Positions 1-8,547 of a DNA stretch of 64,000 bases are shown in pieces. Each line of letters opens with the position of its first letter. Within the stretch, counting starts at the first letter, position 1. The notes below the pieces were generated by a model. The model made no database searches. It was not told the DNA's origin and was given only the letters and a program-made list of their open reading frames with translations. Origin of the DNA: Hyphomicrobiales bacterium (GTDB taxonomy: Bacteria > Pseudomonadota > Alphaproteobacteria > Rhizobiales > Rhizobiaceae); assembly GCA_900469475.1 (NCBI GenBank), contig UBXG01000002.1, forward strand, positions 408,760 to 472,759, given 5' to 3'. Position numbers and translations under genes: made by a program.

Positions 1-14
1 GCACCCAAGCCACC

Positions 15-46
15 TTCAGCCGCAGAATAGAAAAGAGGCGGCTGAA
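15..46. repeat. 9-bp inverted repeat downstream of ihfB
   Basis: Positions 15-23 and 38-46 are perfect inverted copies (TTCAGCCGC/GCGGCTGAA) around a 14-base loop. It lies downstream of the ihfB stop on the minus strand, so it could end that transcript, but there is no T run on either side. No gene was recognised in bases 1-132. Confidence 0.3.
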
Positions 47-132
47 TTCAAGTGCCACCGCGTCGCGGCACAATCATGTCCTACAACTATTTTCGTCGGC
101 GCATTTGGGGAAACTCGGCCGGAACGGCCCGA

Positions 133-441
133 TCAGTTGTCGTCTTCCTCATCGTCGCCGGCGCCCGGATTCAGGCGCTCGCGCAATTCCTTGCCCGTCT
201 TGAAGAAGGGAACCCATTTTTCCTCGACGAAGACGGTATCGCCGGTGCGTGGGTTGCGACCGGAGCGTGAAGGCCGGTTCTTGACGGAAAAGGCACCGAA
301 GCCGCGAAGCTCAACTCGGTTTCCCGCTGCGAGCGCATCGGTGATCTCATCCAAGACAGCATTGACGATATTTTCGACGTCGCGGTGATAGAGATGCGGG
401 TTGCGGGCGGCAACAATCTGCACCAGTTCCGACTTAATCAC
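133..441 (-). CDS. ihfB: Integration host factor subunit beta
   Basis: A 102-residue HU/IHF-family DNA-bending protein that pairs with IHF alpha to bend DNA at promoters, including sigma-54 promoters, and at recombination sites. The start MIKSELVQ and the central beta-arm region [22 protein letters not shown] carry the family's conserved GFG and RxGRNPxTG motifs (about residues 47-66). The acidic tail (GDDEEDDN) is typical of rhizobial IHF beta. Length fits the family. It lies 26 bp downstream of sppA on the same strand and may be cotranscribed with it. Confidence 0.95.
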   Translation of the reverse strand: MIKSELVQIVAARNPHLYHRDVENIVNAVLDEITDALAAGNRVELRGFGAFSVKNRPSRSGRNPRTGDTVFVEEKWVPFFKTGKELRERLNPGAGDDEEDDN

Positions 442-467
442 AGCTATCCCCTTAAATCATTGATTTA

Positions 468-1427
468 TCAATTGGCTGCACCCTGCCAAACAGAAAGCAG
501 GCCGTCAAGAAACAACTTATCGGTCATGATTTTCTGGAGGCTCTCTCCTTTGATAAAATCATCATAACCGAGGCGATTTAGCAACCAGGAAGCGGCACCC
601 GGCCAAAAGAAGGACGAAGTTTTGTCTTCCGGCTTCCAATCGACGATCGGCAGGTCCTTCTTGACCTTGCGCGTTTCGAGATAGGCGAGGATTTCGTCCT
701 CGCCGCCGAGCGTGTCGATCAGCTTGTTCTGCAGCGCCTGGCGACCGGTGAAGATGCTGCCGTCTGCAAGCTTCAGCACTTCGTCGCGCGGCAGTTTGCG
801 GCGCTCGGCAACCAGATCCACGAACCAGGCGTAGCTGTCCATGACCATATTGCGGATCATGTTCTTGGCGTCTTCGCTGGCGGGATGGAAGGGCGACGGC
901 TCGGCCTTCAGCGGCGCCGACTTGATCTCGTCGAGCGAAACGCCGACCTTATCGAGGAGATCCTTGACCTGCGGATACTGGAAGATGACGCCGATCGACC
1001 CGGTGATGGAGGTATCGCCCGCAACGATATCGTCGCCGGCCGTCGCGATCATGTAGCCAGCCGAGGCTGCGACGGTACGAATGTCCGACACAACCGGCTT
1101 CTTGGCGGCGACCGCGCGGATCGCCTTGAAGATCCGCTCGCCACCATAGGTCGTTCCGCCCGTCGAGGAGATCGACACGATCAGCGCCTTGACCTGGTCA
1201 TTGTCGCGGATCTTCTTCAGCCGCTCCAGAAGTTCCGGATCGTCTTGGATGAGCCCGGAAATCTTGACGCGGGCGATCTGCGGACCGCGCACATCGGGCA
1301 GATCGGCAGAGACGAAGCGATAAAACGCAAAGCCCAATGCCACCAGGAGCAAAACGGCAACAATGCGCCAGAAACCGAGCTTGCGGCGCAATTGTCGCCG
1401 ATCCGCGATTGCAGAACTGTCCATCAC
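468..1427 (-). CDS. sppA: Signal peptide peptidase SppA (S49 family, short form)
   Basis: A 319-residue membrane-anchored serine protease that degrades cleaved signal peptides. A positively charged N-terminus precedes one transmembrane segment (about residues 20-40, IVAVLLLVALGFAFYRFV). The S49 fold follows, with the STGGTTYGGERI segment and the nucleophile region TVAASAGYM. The length matches the single-domain bacterial SppA rather than the double-length E. coli enzyme. In rhizobia this gene commonly precedes ihfB, as here. Confidence 0.9.
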   Translation of the reverse strand: MMDSSAIADRRQLRRKLGFWRIVAVLLLVALGFAFYRFVSADLPDVRGPQIARVKISGLIQDDPELLERLKKIRDNDQVKALIVSISSTGGTTYGGERIFKAIRAVAAKKPVVSDIRTVAASAGYMIATAGDDIVAGDTSITGSIGVIFQYPQVKDLLDKVGVSLDEIKSAPLKAEPSPFHPASEDAKNMIRNMVMDSYAWFVDLVAERRKLPRDEVLKLADGSIFTGRQALQNKLIDTLGGEDEILAYLETRKVKKDLPIVDWKPEDKTSSFFWPGAASWLLNRLGYDDFIKGESLQKIMTDKLFLDGLLSVWQGAAN

Positions 1428-1747
1428 GCCTTATTTCTCCCCGCAACAAATTGAAAGCGCTATAAACCGGATGTATGACACCTTGAAACGGGCACAATCC
1501 TCAGAGAAAAGCGTTTCCCGTTTTCGATGTCGTCGGCGGGACGTCGCTCTGTCGTTCATCAGATAGGACATCGCCCGACCTGATGAAACCGGCCGATGGC
1601 ATATTTTCTGCTAAAATTCGCCCATGGCAGGAAAAAATCCATATTGGCAAGCCAGTGCAATAATGCGAAACGATCCGATAGGCTTTTTGGCACAGCCTCG
1701 CATAGCGTGAATGCGGTTTTCCGGATCATAGAAGACGGACCAGTTGC
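1428..1747. other. Intergenic region between divergent sppA and lptC
   Basis: 320 bp between two divergent start codons, so it must hold both promoters. I see no convincing ORF, RNA gene or repeat. A TTGGCAC..CGCA sequence at about 1688-1701 resembles a sigma-54 site but has the wrong internal spacing. The half next to lptC (about 1595-1690) is comparatively AT-rich. Confidence 0.5.
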
Positions 1748-2434
1748 ATGCTCAATACGATCGAGCCCCCCGGCGAGGCAATGCGCTCGGTGCCGGAACG
1801 GAACGCGTATAAAGACGCGATTTTCCACTCTAACCGCGTGAAGCGGCTGAGAGTGCTGTTGCCGCTTGCCGCCGTCGTGGTCTCGCTCCTGTTTATCGTC
1901 GTCTCGGTCATCCGCGCCTATCTGCCCGCCGACATCCGGATCGAGGGTGCCAAGATCGAGGATGGCAAGGTGGTCATGGAGCGCCCTGCCATATCCGGCC
2001 GCAACAAGGATGGCATCAGCTATTCACTGCTTGCCGAAAAAGCGCTGCAGGATATCAAGAACCCGAATATGATCACGCTCAAGACCATCAAGGCATCCAT
2101 GCCGGTCAATACGGATGTGATCGCCCACGTCACGGCCCAAAGCGCAGATTTCGATCGCCAGGCCGATACGCTGAAGCTGACCGAACCCTTCACCATCATT
2201 ATGGACAACGGCCTGCACGCAGAATTCAAGACCGCCTTCCTGGACGTGAAGAAGGGAGACCTTTCCAGCCAGGATCAGGTCGCAATCAGCCGAGGCGGTA
2301 TGTCGGTTGTTGCGCGTTCGCTCAAGATGACGGATAAGGGGAGCGTAATCGAATTCGACGGGCAGGTTCGGATGAACATCGAACCCGCCACTTCCCATAA
2401 TTCAGATAGCCAACAGAAGCCGGGCGGTTCATGA
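1748..2434 (+). CDS. lptC: LPS export system periplasmic protein LptC
   Basis: A 228-residue bitopic inner-membrane protein that accepts LPS from LptB2FG and passes it to LptA. Residues about 34-58 (LRVLLPLAAVVVSLLFIVV and following) form the membrane anchor. The periplasmic beta-jellyroll follows. The family is divergent, so the call rests on length, topology and its place directly before lptA and lptB. The 3' end overlaps lptA by 4 bp (ATGA), indicating translational coupling. Confidence 0.85.
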   Translation: MLNTIEPPGEAMRSVPERNAYKDAIFHSNRVKRLRVLLPLAAVVVSLLFIVVSVIRAYLPADIRIEGAKIEDGKVVMERPAISGRNKDGISYSLLAEKALQDIKNPNMITLKTIKASMPVNTDVIAHVTAQSADFDRQADTLKLTEPFTIIMDNGLHAEFKTAFLDVKKGDLSSQDQVAISRGGMSVVARSLKMTDKGSVIEFDGQVRMNIEPATSHNSDSQQKPGGS

Positions 2435-3081
2435 CAAAGTATTGGCCTAATTCAATTTTCAATTCCGGCTTGCGCAAGGCAGGCCTTCTCTGTGCCTTTG
2501 GCGCCGCAGCATTCTTCGCCGCTGCCGAGGCCGGCGCACAGTCGACGACCAGCTCGATGCCGGGCCTTGCCCTTTCCAAGGATCAGCCGATCCAGATCGA
2601 AAGCGACAAGCTTGAGATCCACGACCAGGAAAGCCAGGCCGTCTTCACCGGCAACGTCAAGGTCGTGCAGGGCACGACGACCATGCAGGCCGGCAAGATG
2701 ACGGTCTTCTACAAGAAGAAGCAGGCGGGTGACGCCAAGCAGCCCGACAATCCGGTCGCGAAGGCCGCCAAGGAACAGAACCAGTCGCTGGTGTCTGGCG
2801 ATGCCAACATCGACCACATTCTGGTCAACGACAAGGTCTACCTCGTTTCCGGAACGCAGACGGCAACGGCGGAGGACGGCTCCTTCGACATGACCAACCA
2901 GCTTGCCATCCTCAAGGGCAAGAAAGTGGTTCTGACTGACGGGCCGAACGTTTTCACCGGCTGCCAGCTTACCGTGCACATGGCGACAGGCGAAGCCCAG
3001 TTGGATTCCTGTGGCGGCCGCGTCCAGATCCAGCTCGACCCGAAGTCGCAGCAAGTGCAGCAACAACAAAAGAAAAACTGA
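2431..3081 (+). CDS. lptA: LPS transport periplasmic protein LptA (OstA-like)
   Basis: A 216-residue secreted protein that forms the periplasmic bridge carrying LPS to the outer membrane. A signal peptide spans about residues 1-37, ending near AEAGAQ. The OstA-like core begins at KDQPIQIESDKLEIHDQES and continues with the motif AVFTGNVKVVQG. The Gln/Lys-rich C-terminus (QQVQQQQKKN) is unusual but unstructured. It overlaps lptC by 4 bp and lies 13 bp before the preferred lptB start. Confidence 0.9.
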   Translation: MTKYWPNSIFNSGLRKAGLLCAFGAAAFFAAAEAGAQSTTSSMPGLALSKDQPIQIESDKLEIHDQESQAVFTGNVKVVQGTTTMQAGKMTVFYKKKQAGDAKQPDNPVAKAAKEQNQSLVSGDANIDHILVNDKVYLVSGTQTATAEDGSFDMTNQLAILKGKKVVLTDGPNVFTGCQLTVHMATGEAQLDSCGGRVQIQLDPKSQQVQQQQKKN

Positions 3082-3094
3082 TACCGGTCCCCTC

Positions 3095-3907
3095 GTGACG
3101 ACATCGACAACCTCCACCTTGCCCGGCGTGCCCGGGCCGTCTTCTGCGGCATCCGGCGCACCGGCCGCCGACAAAGCACGCTATAAAGGCACGCTGATCG
3201 CCCGCGGCCTCACCAAGACCTACGGCAGGCGTCGCGTCGTGAATGGCGTTTCGCTGGTGGTACGGCGTGGCGAGGCTGTTGGCCTGCTGGGGCCGAACGG
3301 CGCTGGCAAGACGACCTGCTTCTACATGATCACCGGGCTGGTGCCGGTCGATGAGGGCACGATCGAAATTGACGGCAACAACGTCACGTCGATGCCGATG
3401 TACCGCCGTGCGCGGCTCGGCGTCGGCTATCTGCCGCAGGAAGCCTCGATCTTCCGCGGCCTGACCGTGGAAGAAAACATCCGCGCCGTGCTCGAGGTCC
3501 ATGAAAAGGACAAGACGAAGCGGGAGCGCAAGATCGACGAATTGCTGGAGGAATTCCACATTCGCAATCTGCGCACGGTGCCGGCGATCGCACTTTCGGG
3601 CGGCGAACGGCGCCGCCTCGAAATCGCCCGTGCGCTGGCGACCGACCCGACCTTCATGCTGCTCGACGAGCCTTTCGCCGGCGTCGACCCGATTTCGGTC
3701 GCGGATATCCAGAATCTTGTGCATCATCTGACCGCACGCGGAATCGGCGTGCTGATCACGGACCACAATGTTCGCGAAACGCTCGGCCTGATCGACCGTG
3801 CCTACATCATCCACGCGGGTGAGGTGCTGACCCATGGCAGGGCGAACGATATCGTCAGCAACCCTGAAGTACGCAAGCTGTATCTGGGTGACAATTTCAG
3901 CCTCTGA
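3095..3907 (+). CDS. lptB: LPS export ABC transporter ATP-binding protein LptB
   Basis: A 270-residue ABC ATPase that powers LPS extraction by the LptFG permease. Walker A is GPNGAGKT, the Q-loop lies in YLPQEASIFR, the signature is LSGGERRR, and Walker B is FMLLDEPFAGVD. I chose the GTG at 3095, just after the lptA stop. An upstream in-frame ATG at 3011 would overlap lptA by 71 bp and add 28 low-complexity residues. The first 25 or so residues form a Ser/Pro/Ala-rich extension absent from E. coli LptB. lptF and lptG are not in the window. Confidence 0.92.
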   Translation: MTTSTTSTLPGVPGPSSAASGAPAADKARYKGTLIARGLTKTYGRRRVVNGVSLVVRRGEAVGLLGPNGAGKTTCFYMITGLVPVDEGTIEIDGNNVTSMPMYRRARLGVGYLPQEASIFRGLTVEENIRAVLEVHEKDKTKRERKIDELLEEFHIRNLRTVPAIALSGGERRRLEIARALATDPTFMLLDEPFAGVDPISVADIQNLVHHLTARGIGVLITDHNVRETLGLIDRAYIIHAGEVLTHGRANDIVSNPEVRKLYLGDNFSL

Positions 3908-3918
3908 TAGGCTGAAAT
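3894..3918 (+). terminator. Hairpin over the lptB stop codon
   Basis: ATTTCAGCCT (3894-3903) and AGGCTGAAAT (3909-3918) form a perfect 10-bp stem with a 5-base loop that contains the lptB TGA. A weak pyrimidine stretch (CATCTTTC) follows. It may end the lpt transcript before rpoN, but the T run is poor. Confidence 0.45.
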
Positions 3919-4059
3919 GCCATCTTTCAATCCGCCAATATTAGCGGATGCTACCGCGCGCCGGAAATTTACTTCGGCTTCACAGTTCCGCTTGACCAAA
4001 TCCAATAAAAAAGCAATTTTTGGGCCAGTTGGAATTTCGCGAGAATTTTAGTGATAAAA

Positions 4060-4098
4060 GACGCGGATTCCCGAGGAGTTCAAGGGGAGTTCCGCGTC
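4060..4098 (+). promoter_or_regulatory. Hairpin enclosing the rpoN ribosome-binding site
   Basis: GACGCGGA (4060-4067) pairs with TCCGCGTC (4091-4098). Inside it, TTCCC at 4068-4072 can pair with the GGGGAG of the Shine-Dalgarno region (4084-4089). The stem closes 4 bases before the rpoN ATG, so it could mask translation initiation. Confidence 0.4.
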
Positions 4099-4102
4099 CG
4101 CC

Positions 4103-5662
4103 ATGGCACTATCGGCCAATCTTTTCCTGCGCCAAAGCCAGAGCCTGGTGATGACACCGCAACTGATGCAATCCATCCAGTTGCTGCAGATGACGCATTT
4201 CGAGCTCACCCAATTCATCGCGCAGGAAGTCGAGAAGAATCCGCTGCTGGAATTTGCGTCAAATGACGAGGATCTAGGCAGTACCAGCGACCGTGAGCCG
4301 AAGGACGAACGGTTCGAGGCCATGGAGGAAACCCATGGCGAGGATGGCTCCGAGCGCAATGCCGGCGACCTTGCGAGCGACTGGTATGAGAGTGACAATA
4401 CCGGCAATGCCAACCGGCTGAGCGACGAGCTCGACACCAATTTCGGCGATATCTTTCCTGACGACGGTAGCCCGCAGCGCGCCGATGCGCCGGAGCTGCT
4501 CAGCCAATGGAAGTCCATGCCAGGGGGTGAAGCCGGTGAGAGCTATGACCTGGACGACTTCGTCGCCGGCCAGGTGTCGCTGCGCGATCATCTGAACGAA
4601 CAGATCCCATTTTCGCTTCCCGCCATGGCCGATCGGCTGATTGCCCAGCATCTTGTCGACCAGCTCGACGACACCGGCTATCTGCACGCCGAGCTCAACG
4701 AAACGGCCGAACGGCTCGGCACCACGCTTGCCGATGTGGAACGGGTTCTGGACACCCTGCAGCAGCTCGATCCTCCCGGTGTCTTTGCCCGCTGCCTCAG
4801 CGAATGCCTGGCGATCCAGCTTCGGCAGAAGGATCGCTTCGATCCCGCCATGGAGCGACTGATCGAAAACCTCGAACTGCTCGCGCGCCGCGATTTTGCT
4901 ACGTTGAAGCGGGTCTGCGGTGTCGATGAGGAAGATCTGCTCGACATGATGACGGAAATCCGTCAGCTCAACCCCAAGCCCGGAAGTGGTTTCGAGACCG
5001 AGATATCGGAGGCGATCATGCCCGATATCGTCGTGCGTCCCTCTGCGGACGGGAGCTGGCTGGTGGAGCTCAATCCCGATGCGCTGCCGCGGGTCTTGGT
5101 GAGCCAGTCCTATTTCGCCTCCGTCACCAAGACCAGCCAGGACCACGCCTTCCTATCGGAATGCCTGCAGAACGCCAATTGGCTGACCCGCAGCCTGGAC
5201 CAGCGCGCCAAGACGATCATGAAGGTGGCAAGCGAGATCGTGCGGCAACAGGACGCGTTCCTGCTGCATGGCGTCGACCATCTGCGGCCGCTCAACCTGA
5301 AAACCGTGGCGGACGCCATCAAGATGCATGAATCGACGGTCAGCCGCGTGACCTCGAACAAATACATGCTGACGCCGCGCGGTCTGTTCGAGCTCAAATA
5401 TTTCTTCACGGTTTCGATCGGCGCCGTCGAGGGCGGCGACAGCCATTCCGCCGAAGCCGTACGTCACAAGATCCGCCTGCTGATCACGAACGAGAGCCCG
5501 GATGCGGTTCTGTCCGACGACGATATCGTCGATACGCTGAAGAAGGGCGGGATAGAGCTTGCTCGCCGCACGGTTGCAAAGTACCGGGAAGCCATGAACA
5601 TCCCCTCCTCGGTGCAACGGCGCCGGGAGAAGCGGGCTTTGGCCAAAGTTTCCGGTTTCTGA
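4103..5662 (+). CDS. rpoN: RNA polymerase sigma-54 factor RpoN
   Basis: A 519-residue alternative sigma factor that directs polymerase to -24/-12 promoters and depends on AAA+ activators. In rhizobia it drives nitrogen and C4-dicarboxylate genes. The N-terminal region I is Gln/Leu-rich (LFLRQSQSLVMTPQLMQSIQ). An acidic region II follows. The core-binding domain includes LDDTGYL and LDPPGVFAR. The C-terminal RpoN box is intact (ARRTVAKYREAMNIPSS), followed by a short basic tail. Gene order lptB-rpoN-hpf-ptsN is the classic proteobacterial one. The ATG at 4103 follows an AAGGGGAG site. Confidence 0.97.
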   Translation: MALSANLFLRQSQSLVMTPQLMQSIQLLQMTHFELTQFIAQEVEKNPLLEFASNDEDLGSTSDREPKDERFEAMEETHGEDGSERNAGDLASDWYESDNTGNANRLSDELDTNFGDIFPDDGSPQRADAPELLSQWKSMPGGEAGESYDLDDFVAGQVSLRDHLNEQIPFSLPAMADRLIAQHLVDQLDDTGYLHAELNETAERLGTTLADVERVLDTLQQLDPPGVFARCLSECLAIQLRQKDRFDPAMERLIENLELLARRDFATLKRVCGVDEEDLLDMMTEIRQLNPKPGSGFETEISEAIMPDIVVRPSADGSWLVELNPDALPRVLVSQSYFASVTKTSQDHAFLSECLQNANWLTRSLDQRAKTIMKVASEIVRQQDAFLLHGVDHLRPLNLKTVADAIKMHESTVSRVTSNKYMLTPRGLFELKYFFTVSIGAVEGGDSHSAEAVRHKIRLLITNESPDAVLSDDDIVDTLKKGGIELARRTVAKYREAMNIPSSVQRRREKRALAKVSGF

Positions 5663-5912
5663 CGGGCGGCAACTCTCAACCACAGGCTGCCGAACTCCTA
5701 ACAGTCCGTTAAGACGCAGTTGACTTTCCCATGCGGCAGGGCTAGAAGCCCGCCGCAATCGCTGCAGGACAGCACGACCATGAAACTTATCCCAACCATC
5801 CAAAAGGCGGTCGATATACGCAATTTGCCTTTGACTGCGTGAAGTGCTTGGATGAGCTTGAGGCTTGGCGTAAACTGATACGCGCAATAACCACTACAAG
5901 AAGGGAAACTCC

Positions 5913-6488
5913 ATGAGTGTGCGTGTCTCCGGTAAACATATGGAAATTGGTGACTCCTTCCGCCAGCGGATAGAAGACCAGATCGGTATGGCCGTGACCA
6001 AATACTTCGACGGGGGGTATTCAGGTCAGGTAACTGTACACAAGTCCAGTTCGCGCTTCGCGGCCGATTGCAAGCTTCATCTCGATAGCGGCGTGGTATT
6101 GCATGCTGCAGGCGAAGCCATGGACCCGCAGCTTGCTTTCGATGCAGCATCCGAGCGCATCGAAAAGCGCCTGCGCCGTTACAAGCGCAAACTCAAGGAC
6201 CATCAGGCCGGCAACCATGTGAACGGGCAGGCGGAAGTCGCCTATACGGTTATGGACGGCATTCCGGATGACGATGAGGAAATTCCTGCCGATTTTGCGC
6301 CAGCGATCGTCGCAGAAAGTACGAAGCAATTGAAGACCATGTCGGTGGCGACTGCCGTGATGGCACTCGACATGACCGACGAACCGCTGCTGCTCTTCCG
6401 CAGCCCCGGCAACGAGCACTTGAACATCGTCTACCGCCGTCAGGACGGCAACATTGGCTGGATCGACGCAGCCAATATCAAAGGCTGA
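5913..6488 (+). CDS. hpf: Ribosome hibernation promoting factor, long form
   Basis: A 191-residue protein that binds the 30S decoding centre and dimerises ribosomes when growth stops. Residues 1-100 form the S30AE domain (MSVRVSGKHMEIGDSFRQRI start; basic helix ERIEKRLRRYKRKLKDH). An acidic linker (PDDDEEIPADF) leads to the C-terminal dimerisation domain (EPLLLFRSPGNEHLNIVYRR). It stands between rpoN and ptsN with its own 250-bp upstream region. The start follows AAGGGAAACTCC. Confidence 0.95.
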   Translation: MSVRVSGKHMEIGDSFRQRIEDQIGMAVTKYFDGGYSGQVTVHKSSSRFAADCKLHLDSGVVLHAAGEAMDPQLAFDAASERIEKRLRRYKRKLKDHQAGNHVNGQAEVAYTVMDGIPDDDEEIPADFAPAIVAESTKQLKTMSVATAVMALDMTDEPLLLFRSPGNEHLNIVYRRQDGNIGWIDAANIKG

Positions 6489-6576
6489 GAATAGAAGATA
6501 AGCGGCGGCCGCGCATCATCGCAGCTGGCCGCCGCTTGCCCGTCATCGGTTCTCGGCGACACGAAGGATAAAGAGA

Positions 6577-7041
6577 ATGGCATTGGCAGATTTGCTACAG
6601 CAAGATGCGATCATCCCCGCCTTGAAGGCAAATTCCAAAAAACAACTGCTTCAGGAGTTGGCCGCCAAAGCTTCCAAGCTGACCGGATTGCCCGAGCGCG
6701 AAATCTTCGACGTCGTACTGCAGCGCGAGCGCCTCGGCTCCACCGGCGTCGGCAACGGTATCGCCATTCCCCATGGCAAGCTTGCCAGCATCAAGTCCAT
6801 CGCCGGCATTTTCGCGCGCCTTGAGGCGCCCGTCGATTTCGAAGCGCTGGACGATCAGCCCGTCGATCTCGTCTTCCTGCTGCTCGCACCCGAAGGGGCC
6901 GGCGCAGACCACCTGAAGGCGCTCTCGCGCATCGCCCGCGTTCTGCGGGACCAGGATCTCGTCGCCAAACTCCGCGCCACCGATTCTGCCTCCGCTATCT
7001 ACGCCTTCCTCAACGAGGAGCAGGCATCCAACGCTGCCTGA
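6577..7041 (+). CDS. ptsN: PTS IIA-like nitrogen regulatory protein PtsN (EIIA-Ntr)
   Basis: A 154-residue fructose/mannitol-type IIA domain acting in the nitrogen phosphotransferase cascade (PtsP-PtsO-PtsN), which adjusts carbon/nitrogen balance and potassium uptake rather than sugar import. His66 in GIAIPHGK is the phosphoacceptor. The N-terminus MALADLLQQDAI and the LVFLLLAPEGAGADHLKAL segment are family-typical. It lies 88 bp after hpf and ends at a strong terminator shared with grpE. Confidence 0.95.
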   Translation: MALADLLQQDAIIPALKANSKKQLLQELAAKASKLTGLPEREIFDVVLQRERLGSTGVGNGIAIPHGKLASIKSIAGIFARLEAPVDFEALDDQPVDLVFLLLAPEGAGADHLKALSRIARVLRDQDLVAKLRATDSASAIYAFLNEEQASNAA

Positions 7042-7074
7042 CGGCTTGGATCGCATCGGACCAAGGCAAAAATA

Positions 7075-7105
7075 AGAGCCGGACGATCAGAGATCGTCCG
7101 GCTCT
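7075..7105. terminator. Bidirectional terminator between ptsN and grpE
   Basis: A perfect 14-bp stem (7075-7088 with 7092-7105) has a 3-base loop. It is followed on the plus strand by TTCTTTTATT and preceded by AAAAATA, so each strand has a U-rich tail. It lies between convergent ptsN and grpE. Confidence 0.9.
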
Positions 7106-7133
7106 TTCTTTTATTGGTGTGCCCGAAAGAGGA

Positions 7134-7775
7134 TCAGGCGTCTTTTTCATCCAGCGGGCTGTTGGCGCCCTGCTCGGCATTTTCGACAATCTTGGGGCCA
7201 CCCTTGGCAACGCCGACCATGGCCGGGCGCAGAACGCGATCGCCAATGGCGAAACCTGCCTGCACCACCTGAACGACCGTGTTGTTCGGCACCTCGGGAT
7301 TGGGCACTTCGAACATGGCCTGATGGAAATTGGGATCGAACTTCTGTCCGATCGGTTCGAGCTGGCGCACGCCGTGACGCTCGAGAGCCGACAACATCGA
7401 ACGCTCAGTCATCTCGACGCCTTCGATCAGCGTCTTAAGGCCGGCTTCAGCGCCGGCGCGTGCTTCAGCCGGAATGGCATCCAGCGTGCGGCGCAGATTG
7501 TCTGCCACCGAGAGCATGTCGCGGGCAAAGCTTGCCACGGAATAGGACTTTGCATCCTTCACATCGCGCTCGGTGCGACGACGGAGGTTGTCCATCTCGG
7601 CAGCCAGGCGAAGATACCGATCGCGCAGTTCGCCGTTTTCGGCCTTCAGCAGCTCAACCGGATCTGGCTGGGACGGCTCGGCCGCATCTACGGTTTCCGC
7701 TGCATCCTGCGCGAAATCCGCTGACGTGTCGGCCGCCGTGGCGTCAGGTCCGGTTTTTGTTGTTTCGTCGGTCAT
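7134..7775 (-). CDS. grpE: Nucleotide exchange factor GrpE
   Basis: A 213-residue cochaperone that releases ADP from DnaK. An acidic, disordered N-terminus of about 45 residues precedes a long coiled coil (about 50-110, [20 protein letters not shown] and [20 protein letters not shown]). The beta domain carries the family signature ([38 protein letters not shown]). dnaK/dnaJ are not in the window. hrcA lies nearby in the same orientation but is separated by a plus-strand gene. Confidence 0.96.
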   Translation of the reverse strand: MTDETTKTGPDATAADTSADFAQDAAETVDAAEPSQPDPVELLKAENGELRDRYLRLAAEMDNLRRRTERDVKDAKSYSVASFARDMLSVADNLRRTLDAIPAEARAGAEAGLKTLIEGVEMTERSMLSALERHGVRQLEPIGQKFDPNFHQAMFEVPNPEVPNNTVVQVVQAGFAIGDRVLRPAMVGVAKGGPKIVENAEQGANSPLDEKDA

Positions 7776-7988
7776 GACGGTCTCCGAATTGCTTGGTCTT
7801 TGGATGTGCCCGATATCGAGGTTTGCTCGGAAAAAATCAAGGCTTTGTCGAGAAGAACAGCCAATTCGCGGCTTTGCGATGACGGCAATACCTCTGCCTG
7901 CTCATTGCTGCCGCTTGTGACATCGGCTGTTCAGCCCTCCCTACCAGTGGTATTCTGAAATACATCTCAGCACAGCGAGGTGAGATCA

Positions 7989-8423
7989 ATGTCTAATGGC
8001 AAATCCCTTTCAGGCAAGTGTTTCTGTGGCGCGGTGGAAATCGCAGTCGATGGCGAGCCAATGGCGATGGGCTACTGCCATTGTGACTCCTGTCGGGAAT
8101 GGTCGGCAGGGCCGATCAATGCCTTCTCGCTCTGGCCGCCGGAAGCCGTGCACGTCACCAAAGGCGCGGACAAGATCGGCAGCTACCAGAAGACCGAGAA
8201 GAGCGTGCGCAAGTGGTGCACGGTCTGCGGCGGTCATCTTCTGACGGAACATCCGCCGTGGGGCGTGACCGATGTCTACGCGGCCGTCCTGCCCGACCTC
8301 GATTTTCAGCCTGGCGTGCATGTCAACTACGAGACGACGGTGCTGCATCTGAAAGACGGGCTGCCGAAGCAGAAGGACTTGCCAGCCGAAATGGGCGGAT
8401 CGGGAACCTTGCTTCCCGATTGA
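7989..8423 (+). CDS. GFA-family (CENP-V/Gfa-like) zinc-binding protein
   Basis: 144 residues. The fold is that of glutathione-dependent formaldehyde-activating enzymes, and most homologues have no proven substrate. Zinc-binding cysteines are visible in CFCGAVEIAVDG, GYCHCDSCREW and WCTVCGGHLL. I prefer the ATG at 7989, which has GAGGTGA in front, over the GTG at 7980. It is a monocistronic gene between grpE and a dispersed repeat. Function beyond the fold is unknown. Confidence 0.75.
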   Translation: MSNGKSLSGKCFCGAVEIAVDGEPMAMGYCHCDSCREWSAGPINAFSLWPPEAVHVTKGADKIGSYQKTEKSVRKWCTVCGGHLLTEHPPWGVTDVYAAVLPDLDFQPGVHVNYETTVLHLKDGLPKQKDLPAEMGGSGTLLPD

Positions 8424-8432
8424 CCTTAGCCG

Positions 8433-8537
8433 CTAGAGTGGTTCAGTTTTCCACGGAATCCCTGAACCGCTCTATCTCTTTGTTGCCTCGCAATTCCGGA
8501 CGGAAAACCGCTGCGCACTTTTCCTGGAATTGCTCTA
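8433..8537. repeat. Dispersed rhizobial intergenic palindromic repeat
   Basis: Two nested inverted repeats lie here. AGAGTGGTTCAG near 8436 pairs with CTGAACCGCTCT near 8462. AATTCC/GGAATT flank GGAAAACCGC..TTTTCC at about 8491-8531. I recognise this layout as a sequence found many times between genes in Rhizobium chromosomes. It sits between the convergent GFA gene and hrcA and may act as terminator for both. Confidence 0.6.
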
Positions 8538-8547
8538 GATCCTCTCC

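Noticed and set aside
1688..1701. Sigma-54 promoter upstream of lptC
   Set aside because: TTGGCAC..CGCA has 9 rather than 10 bases between the GG and GC elements, and lpt genes are not expected to depend on sigma-54.
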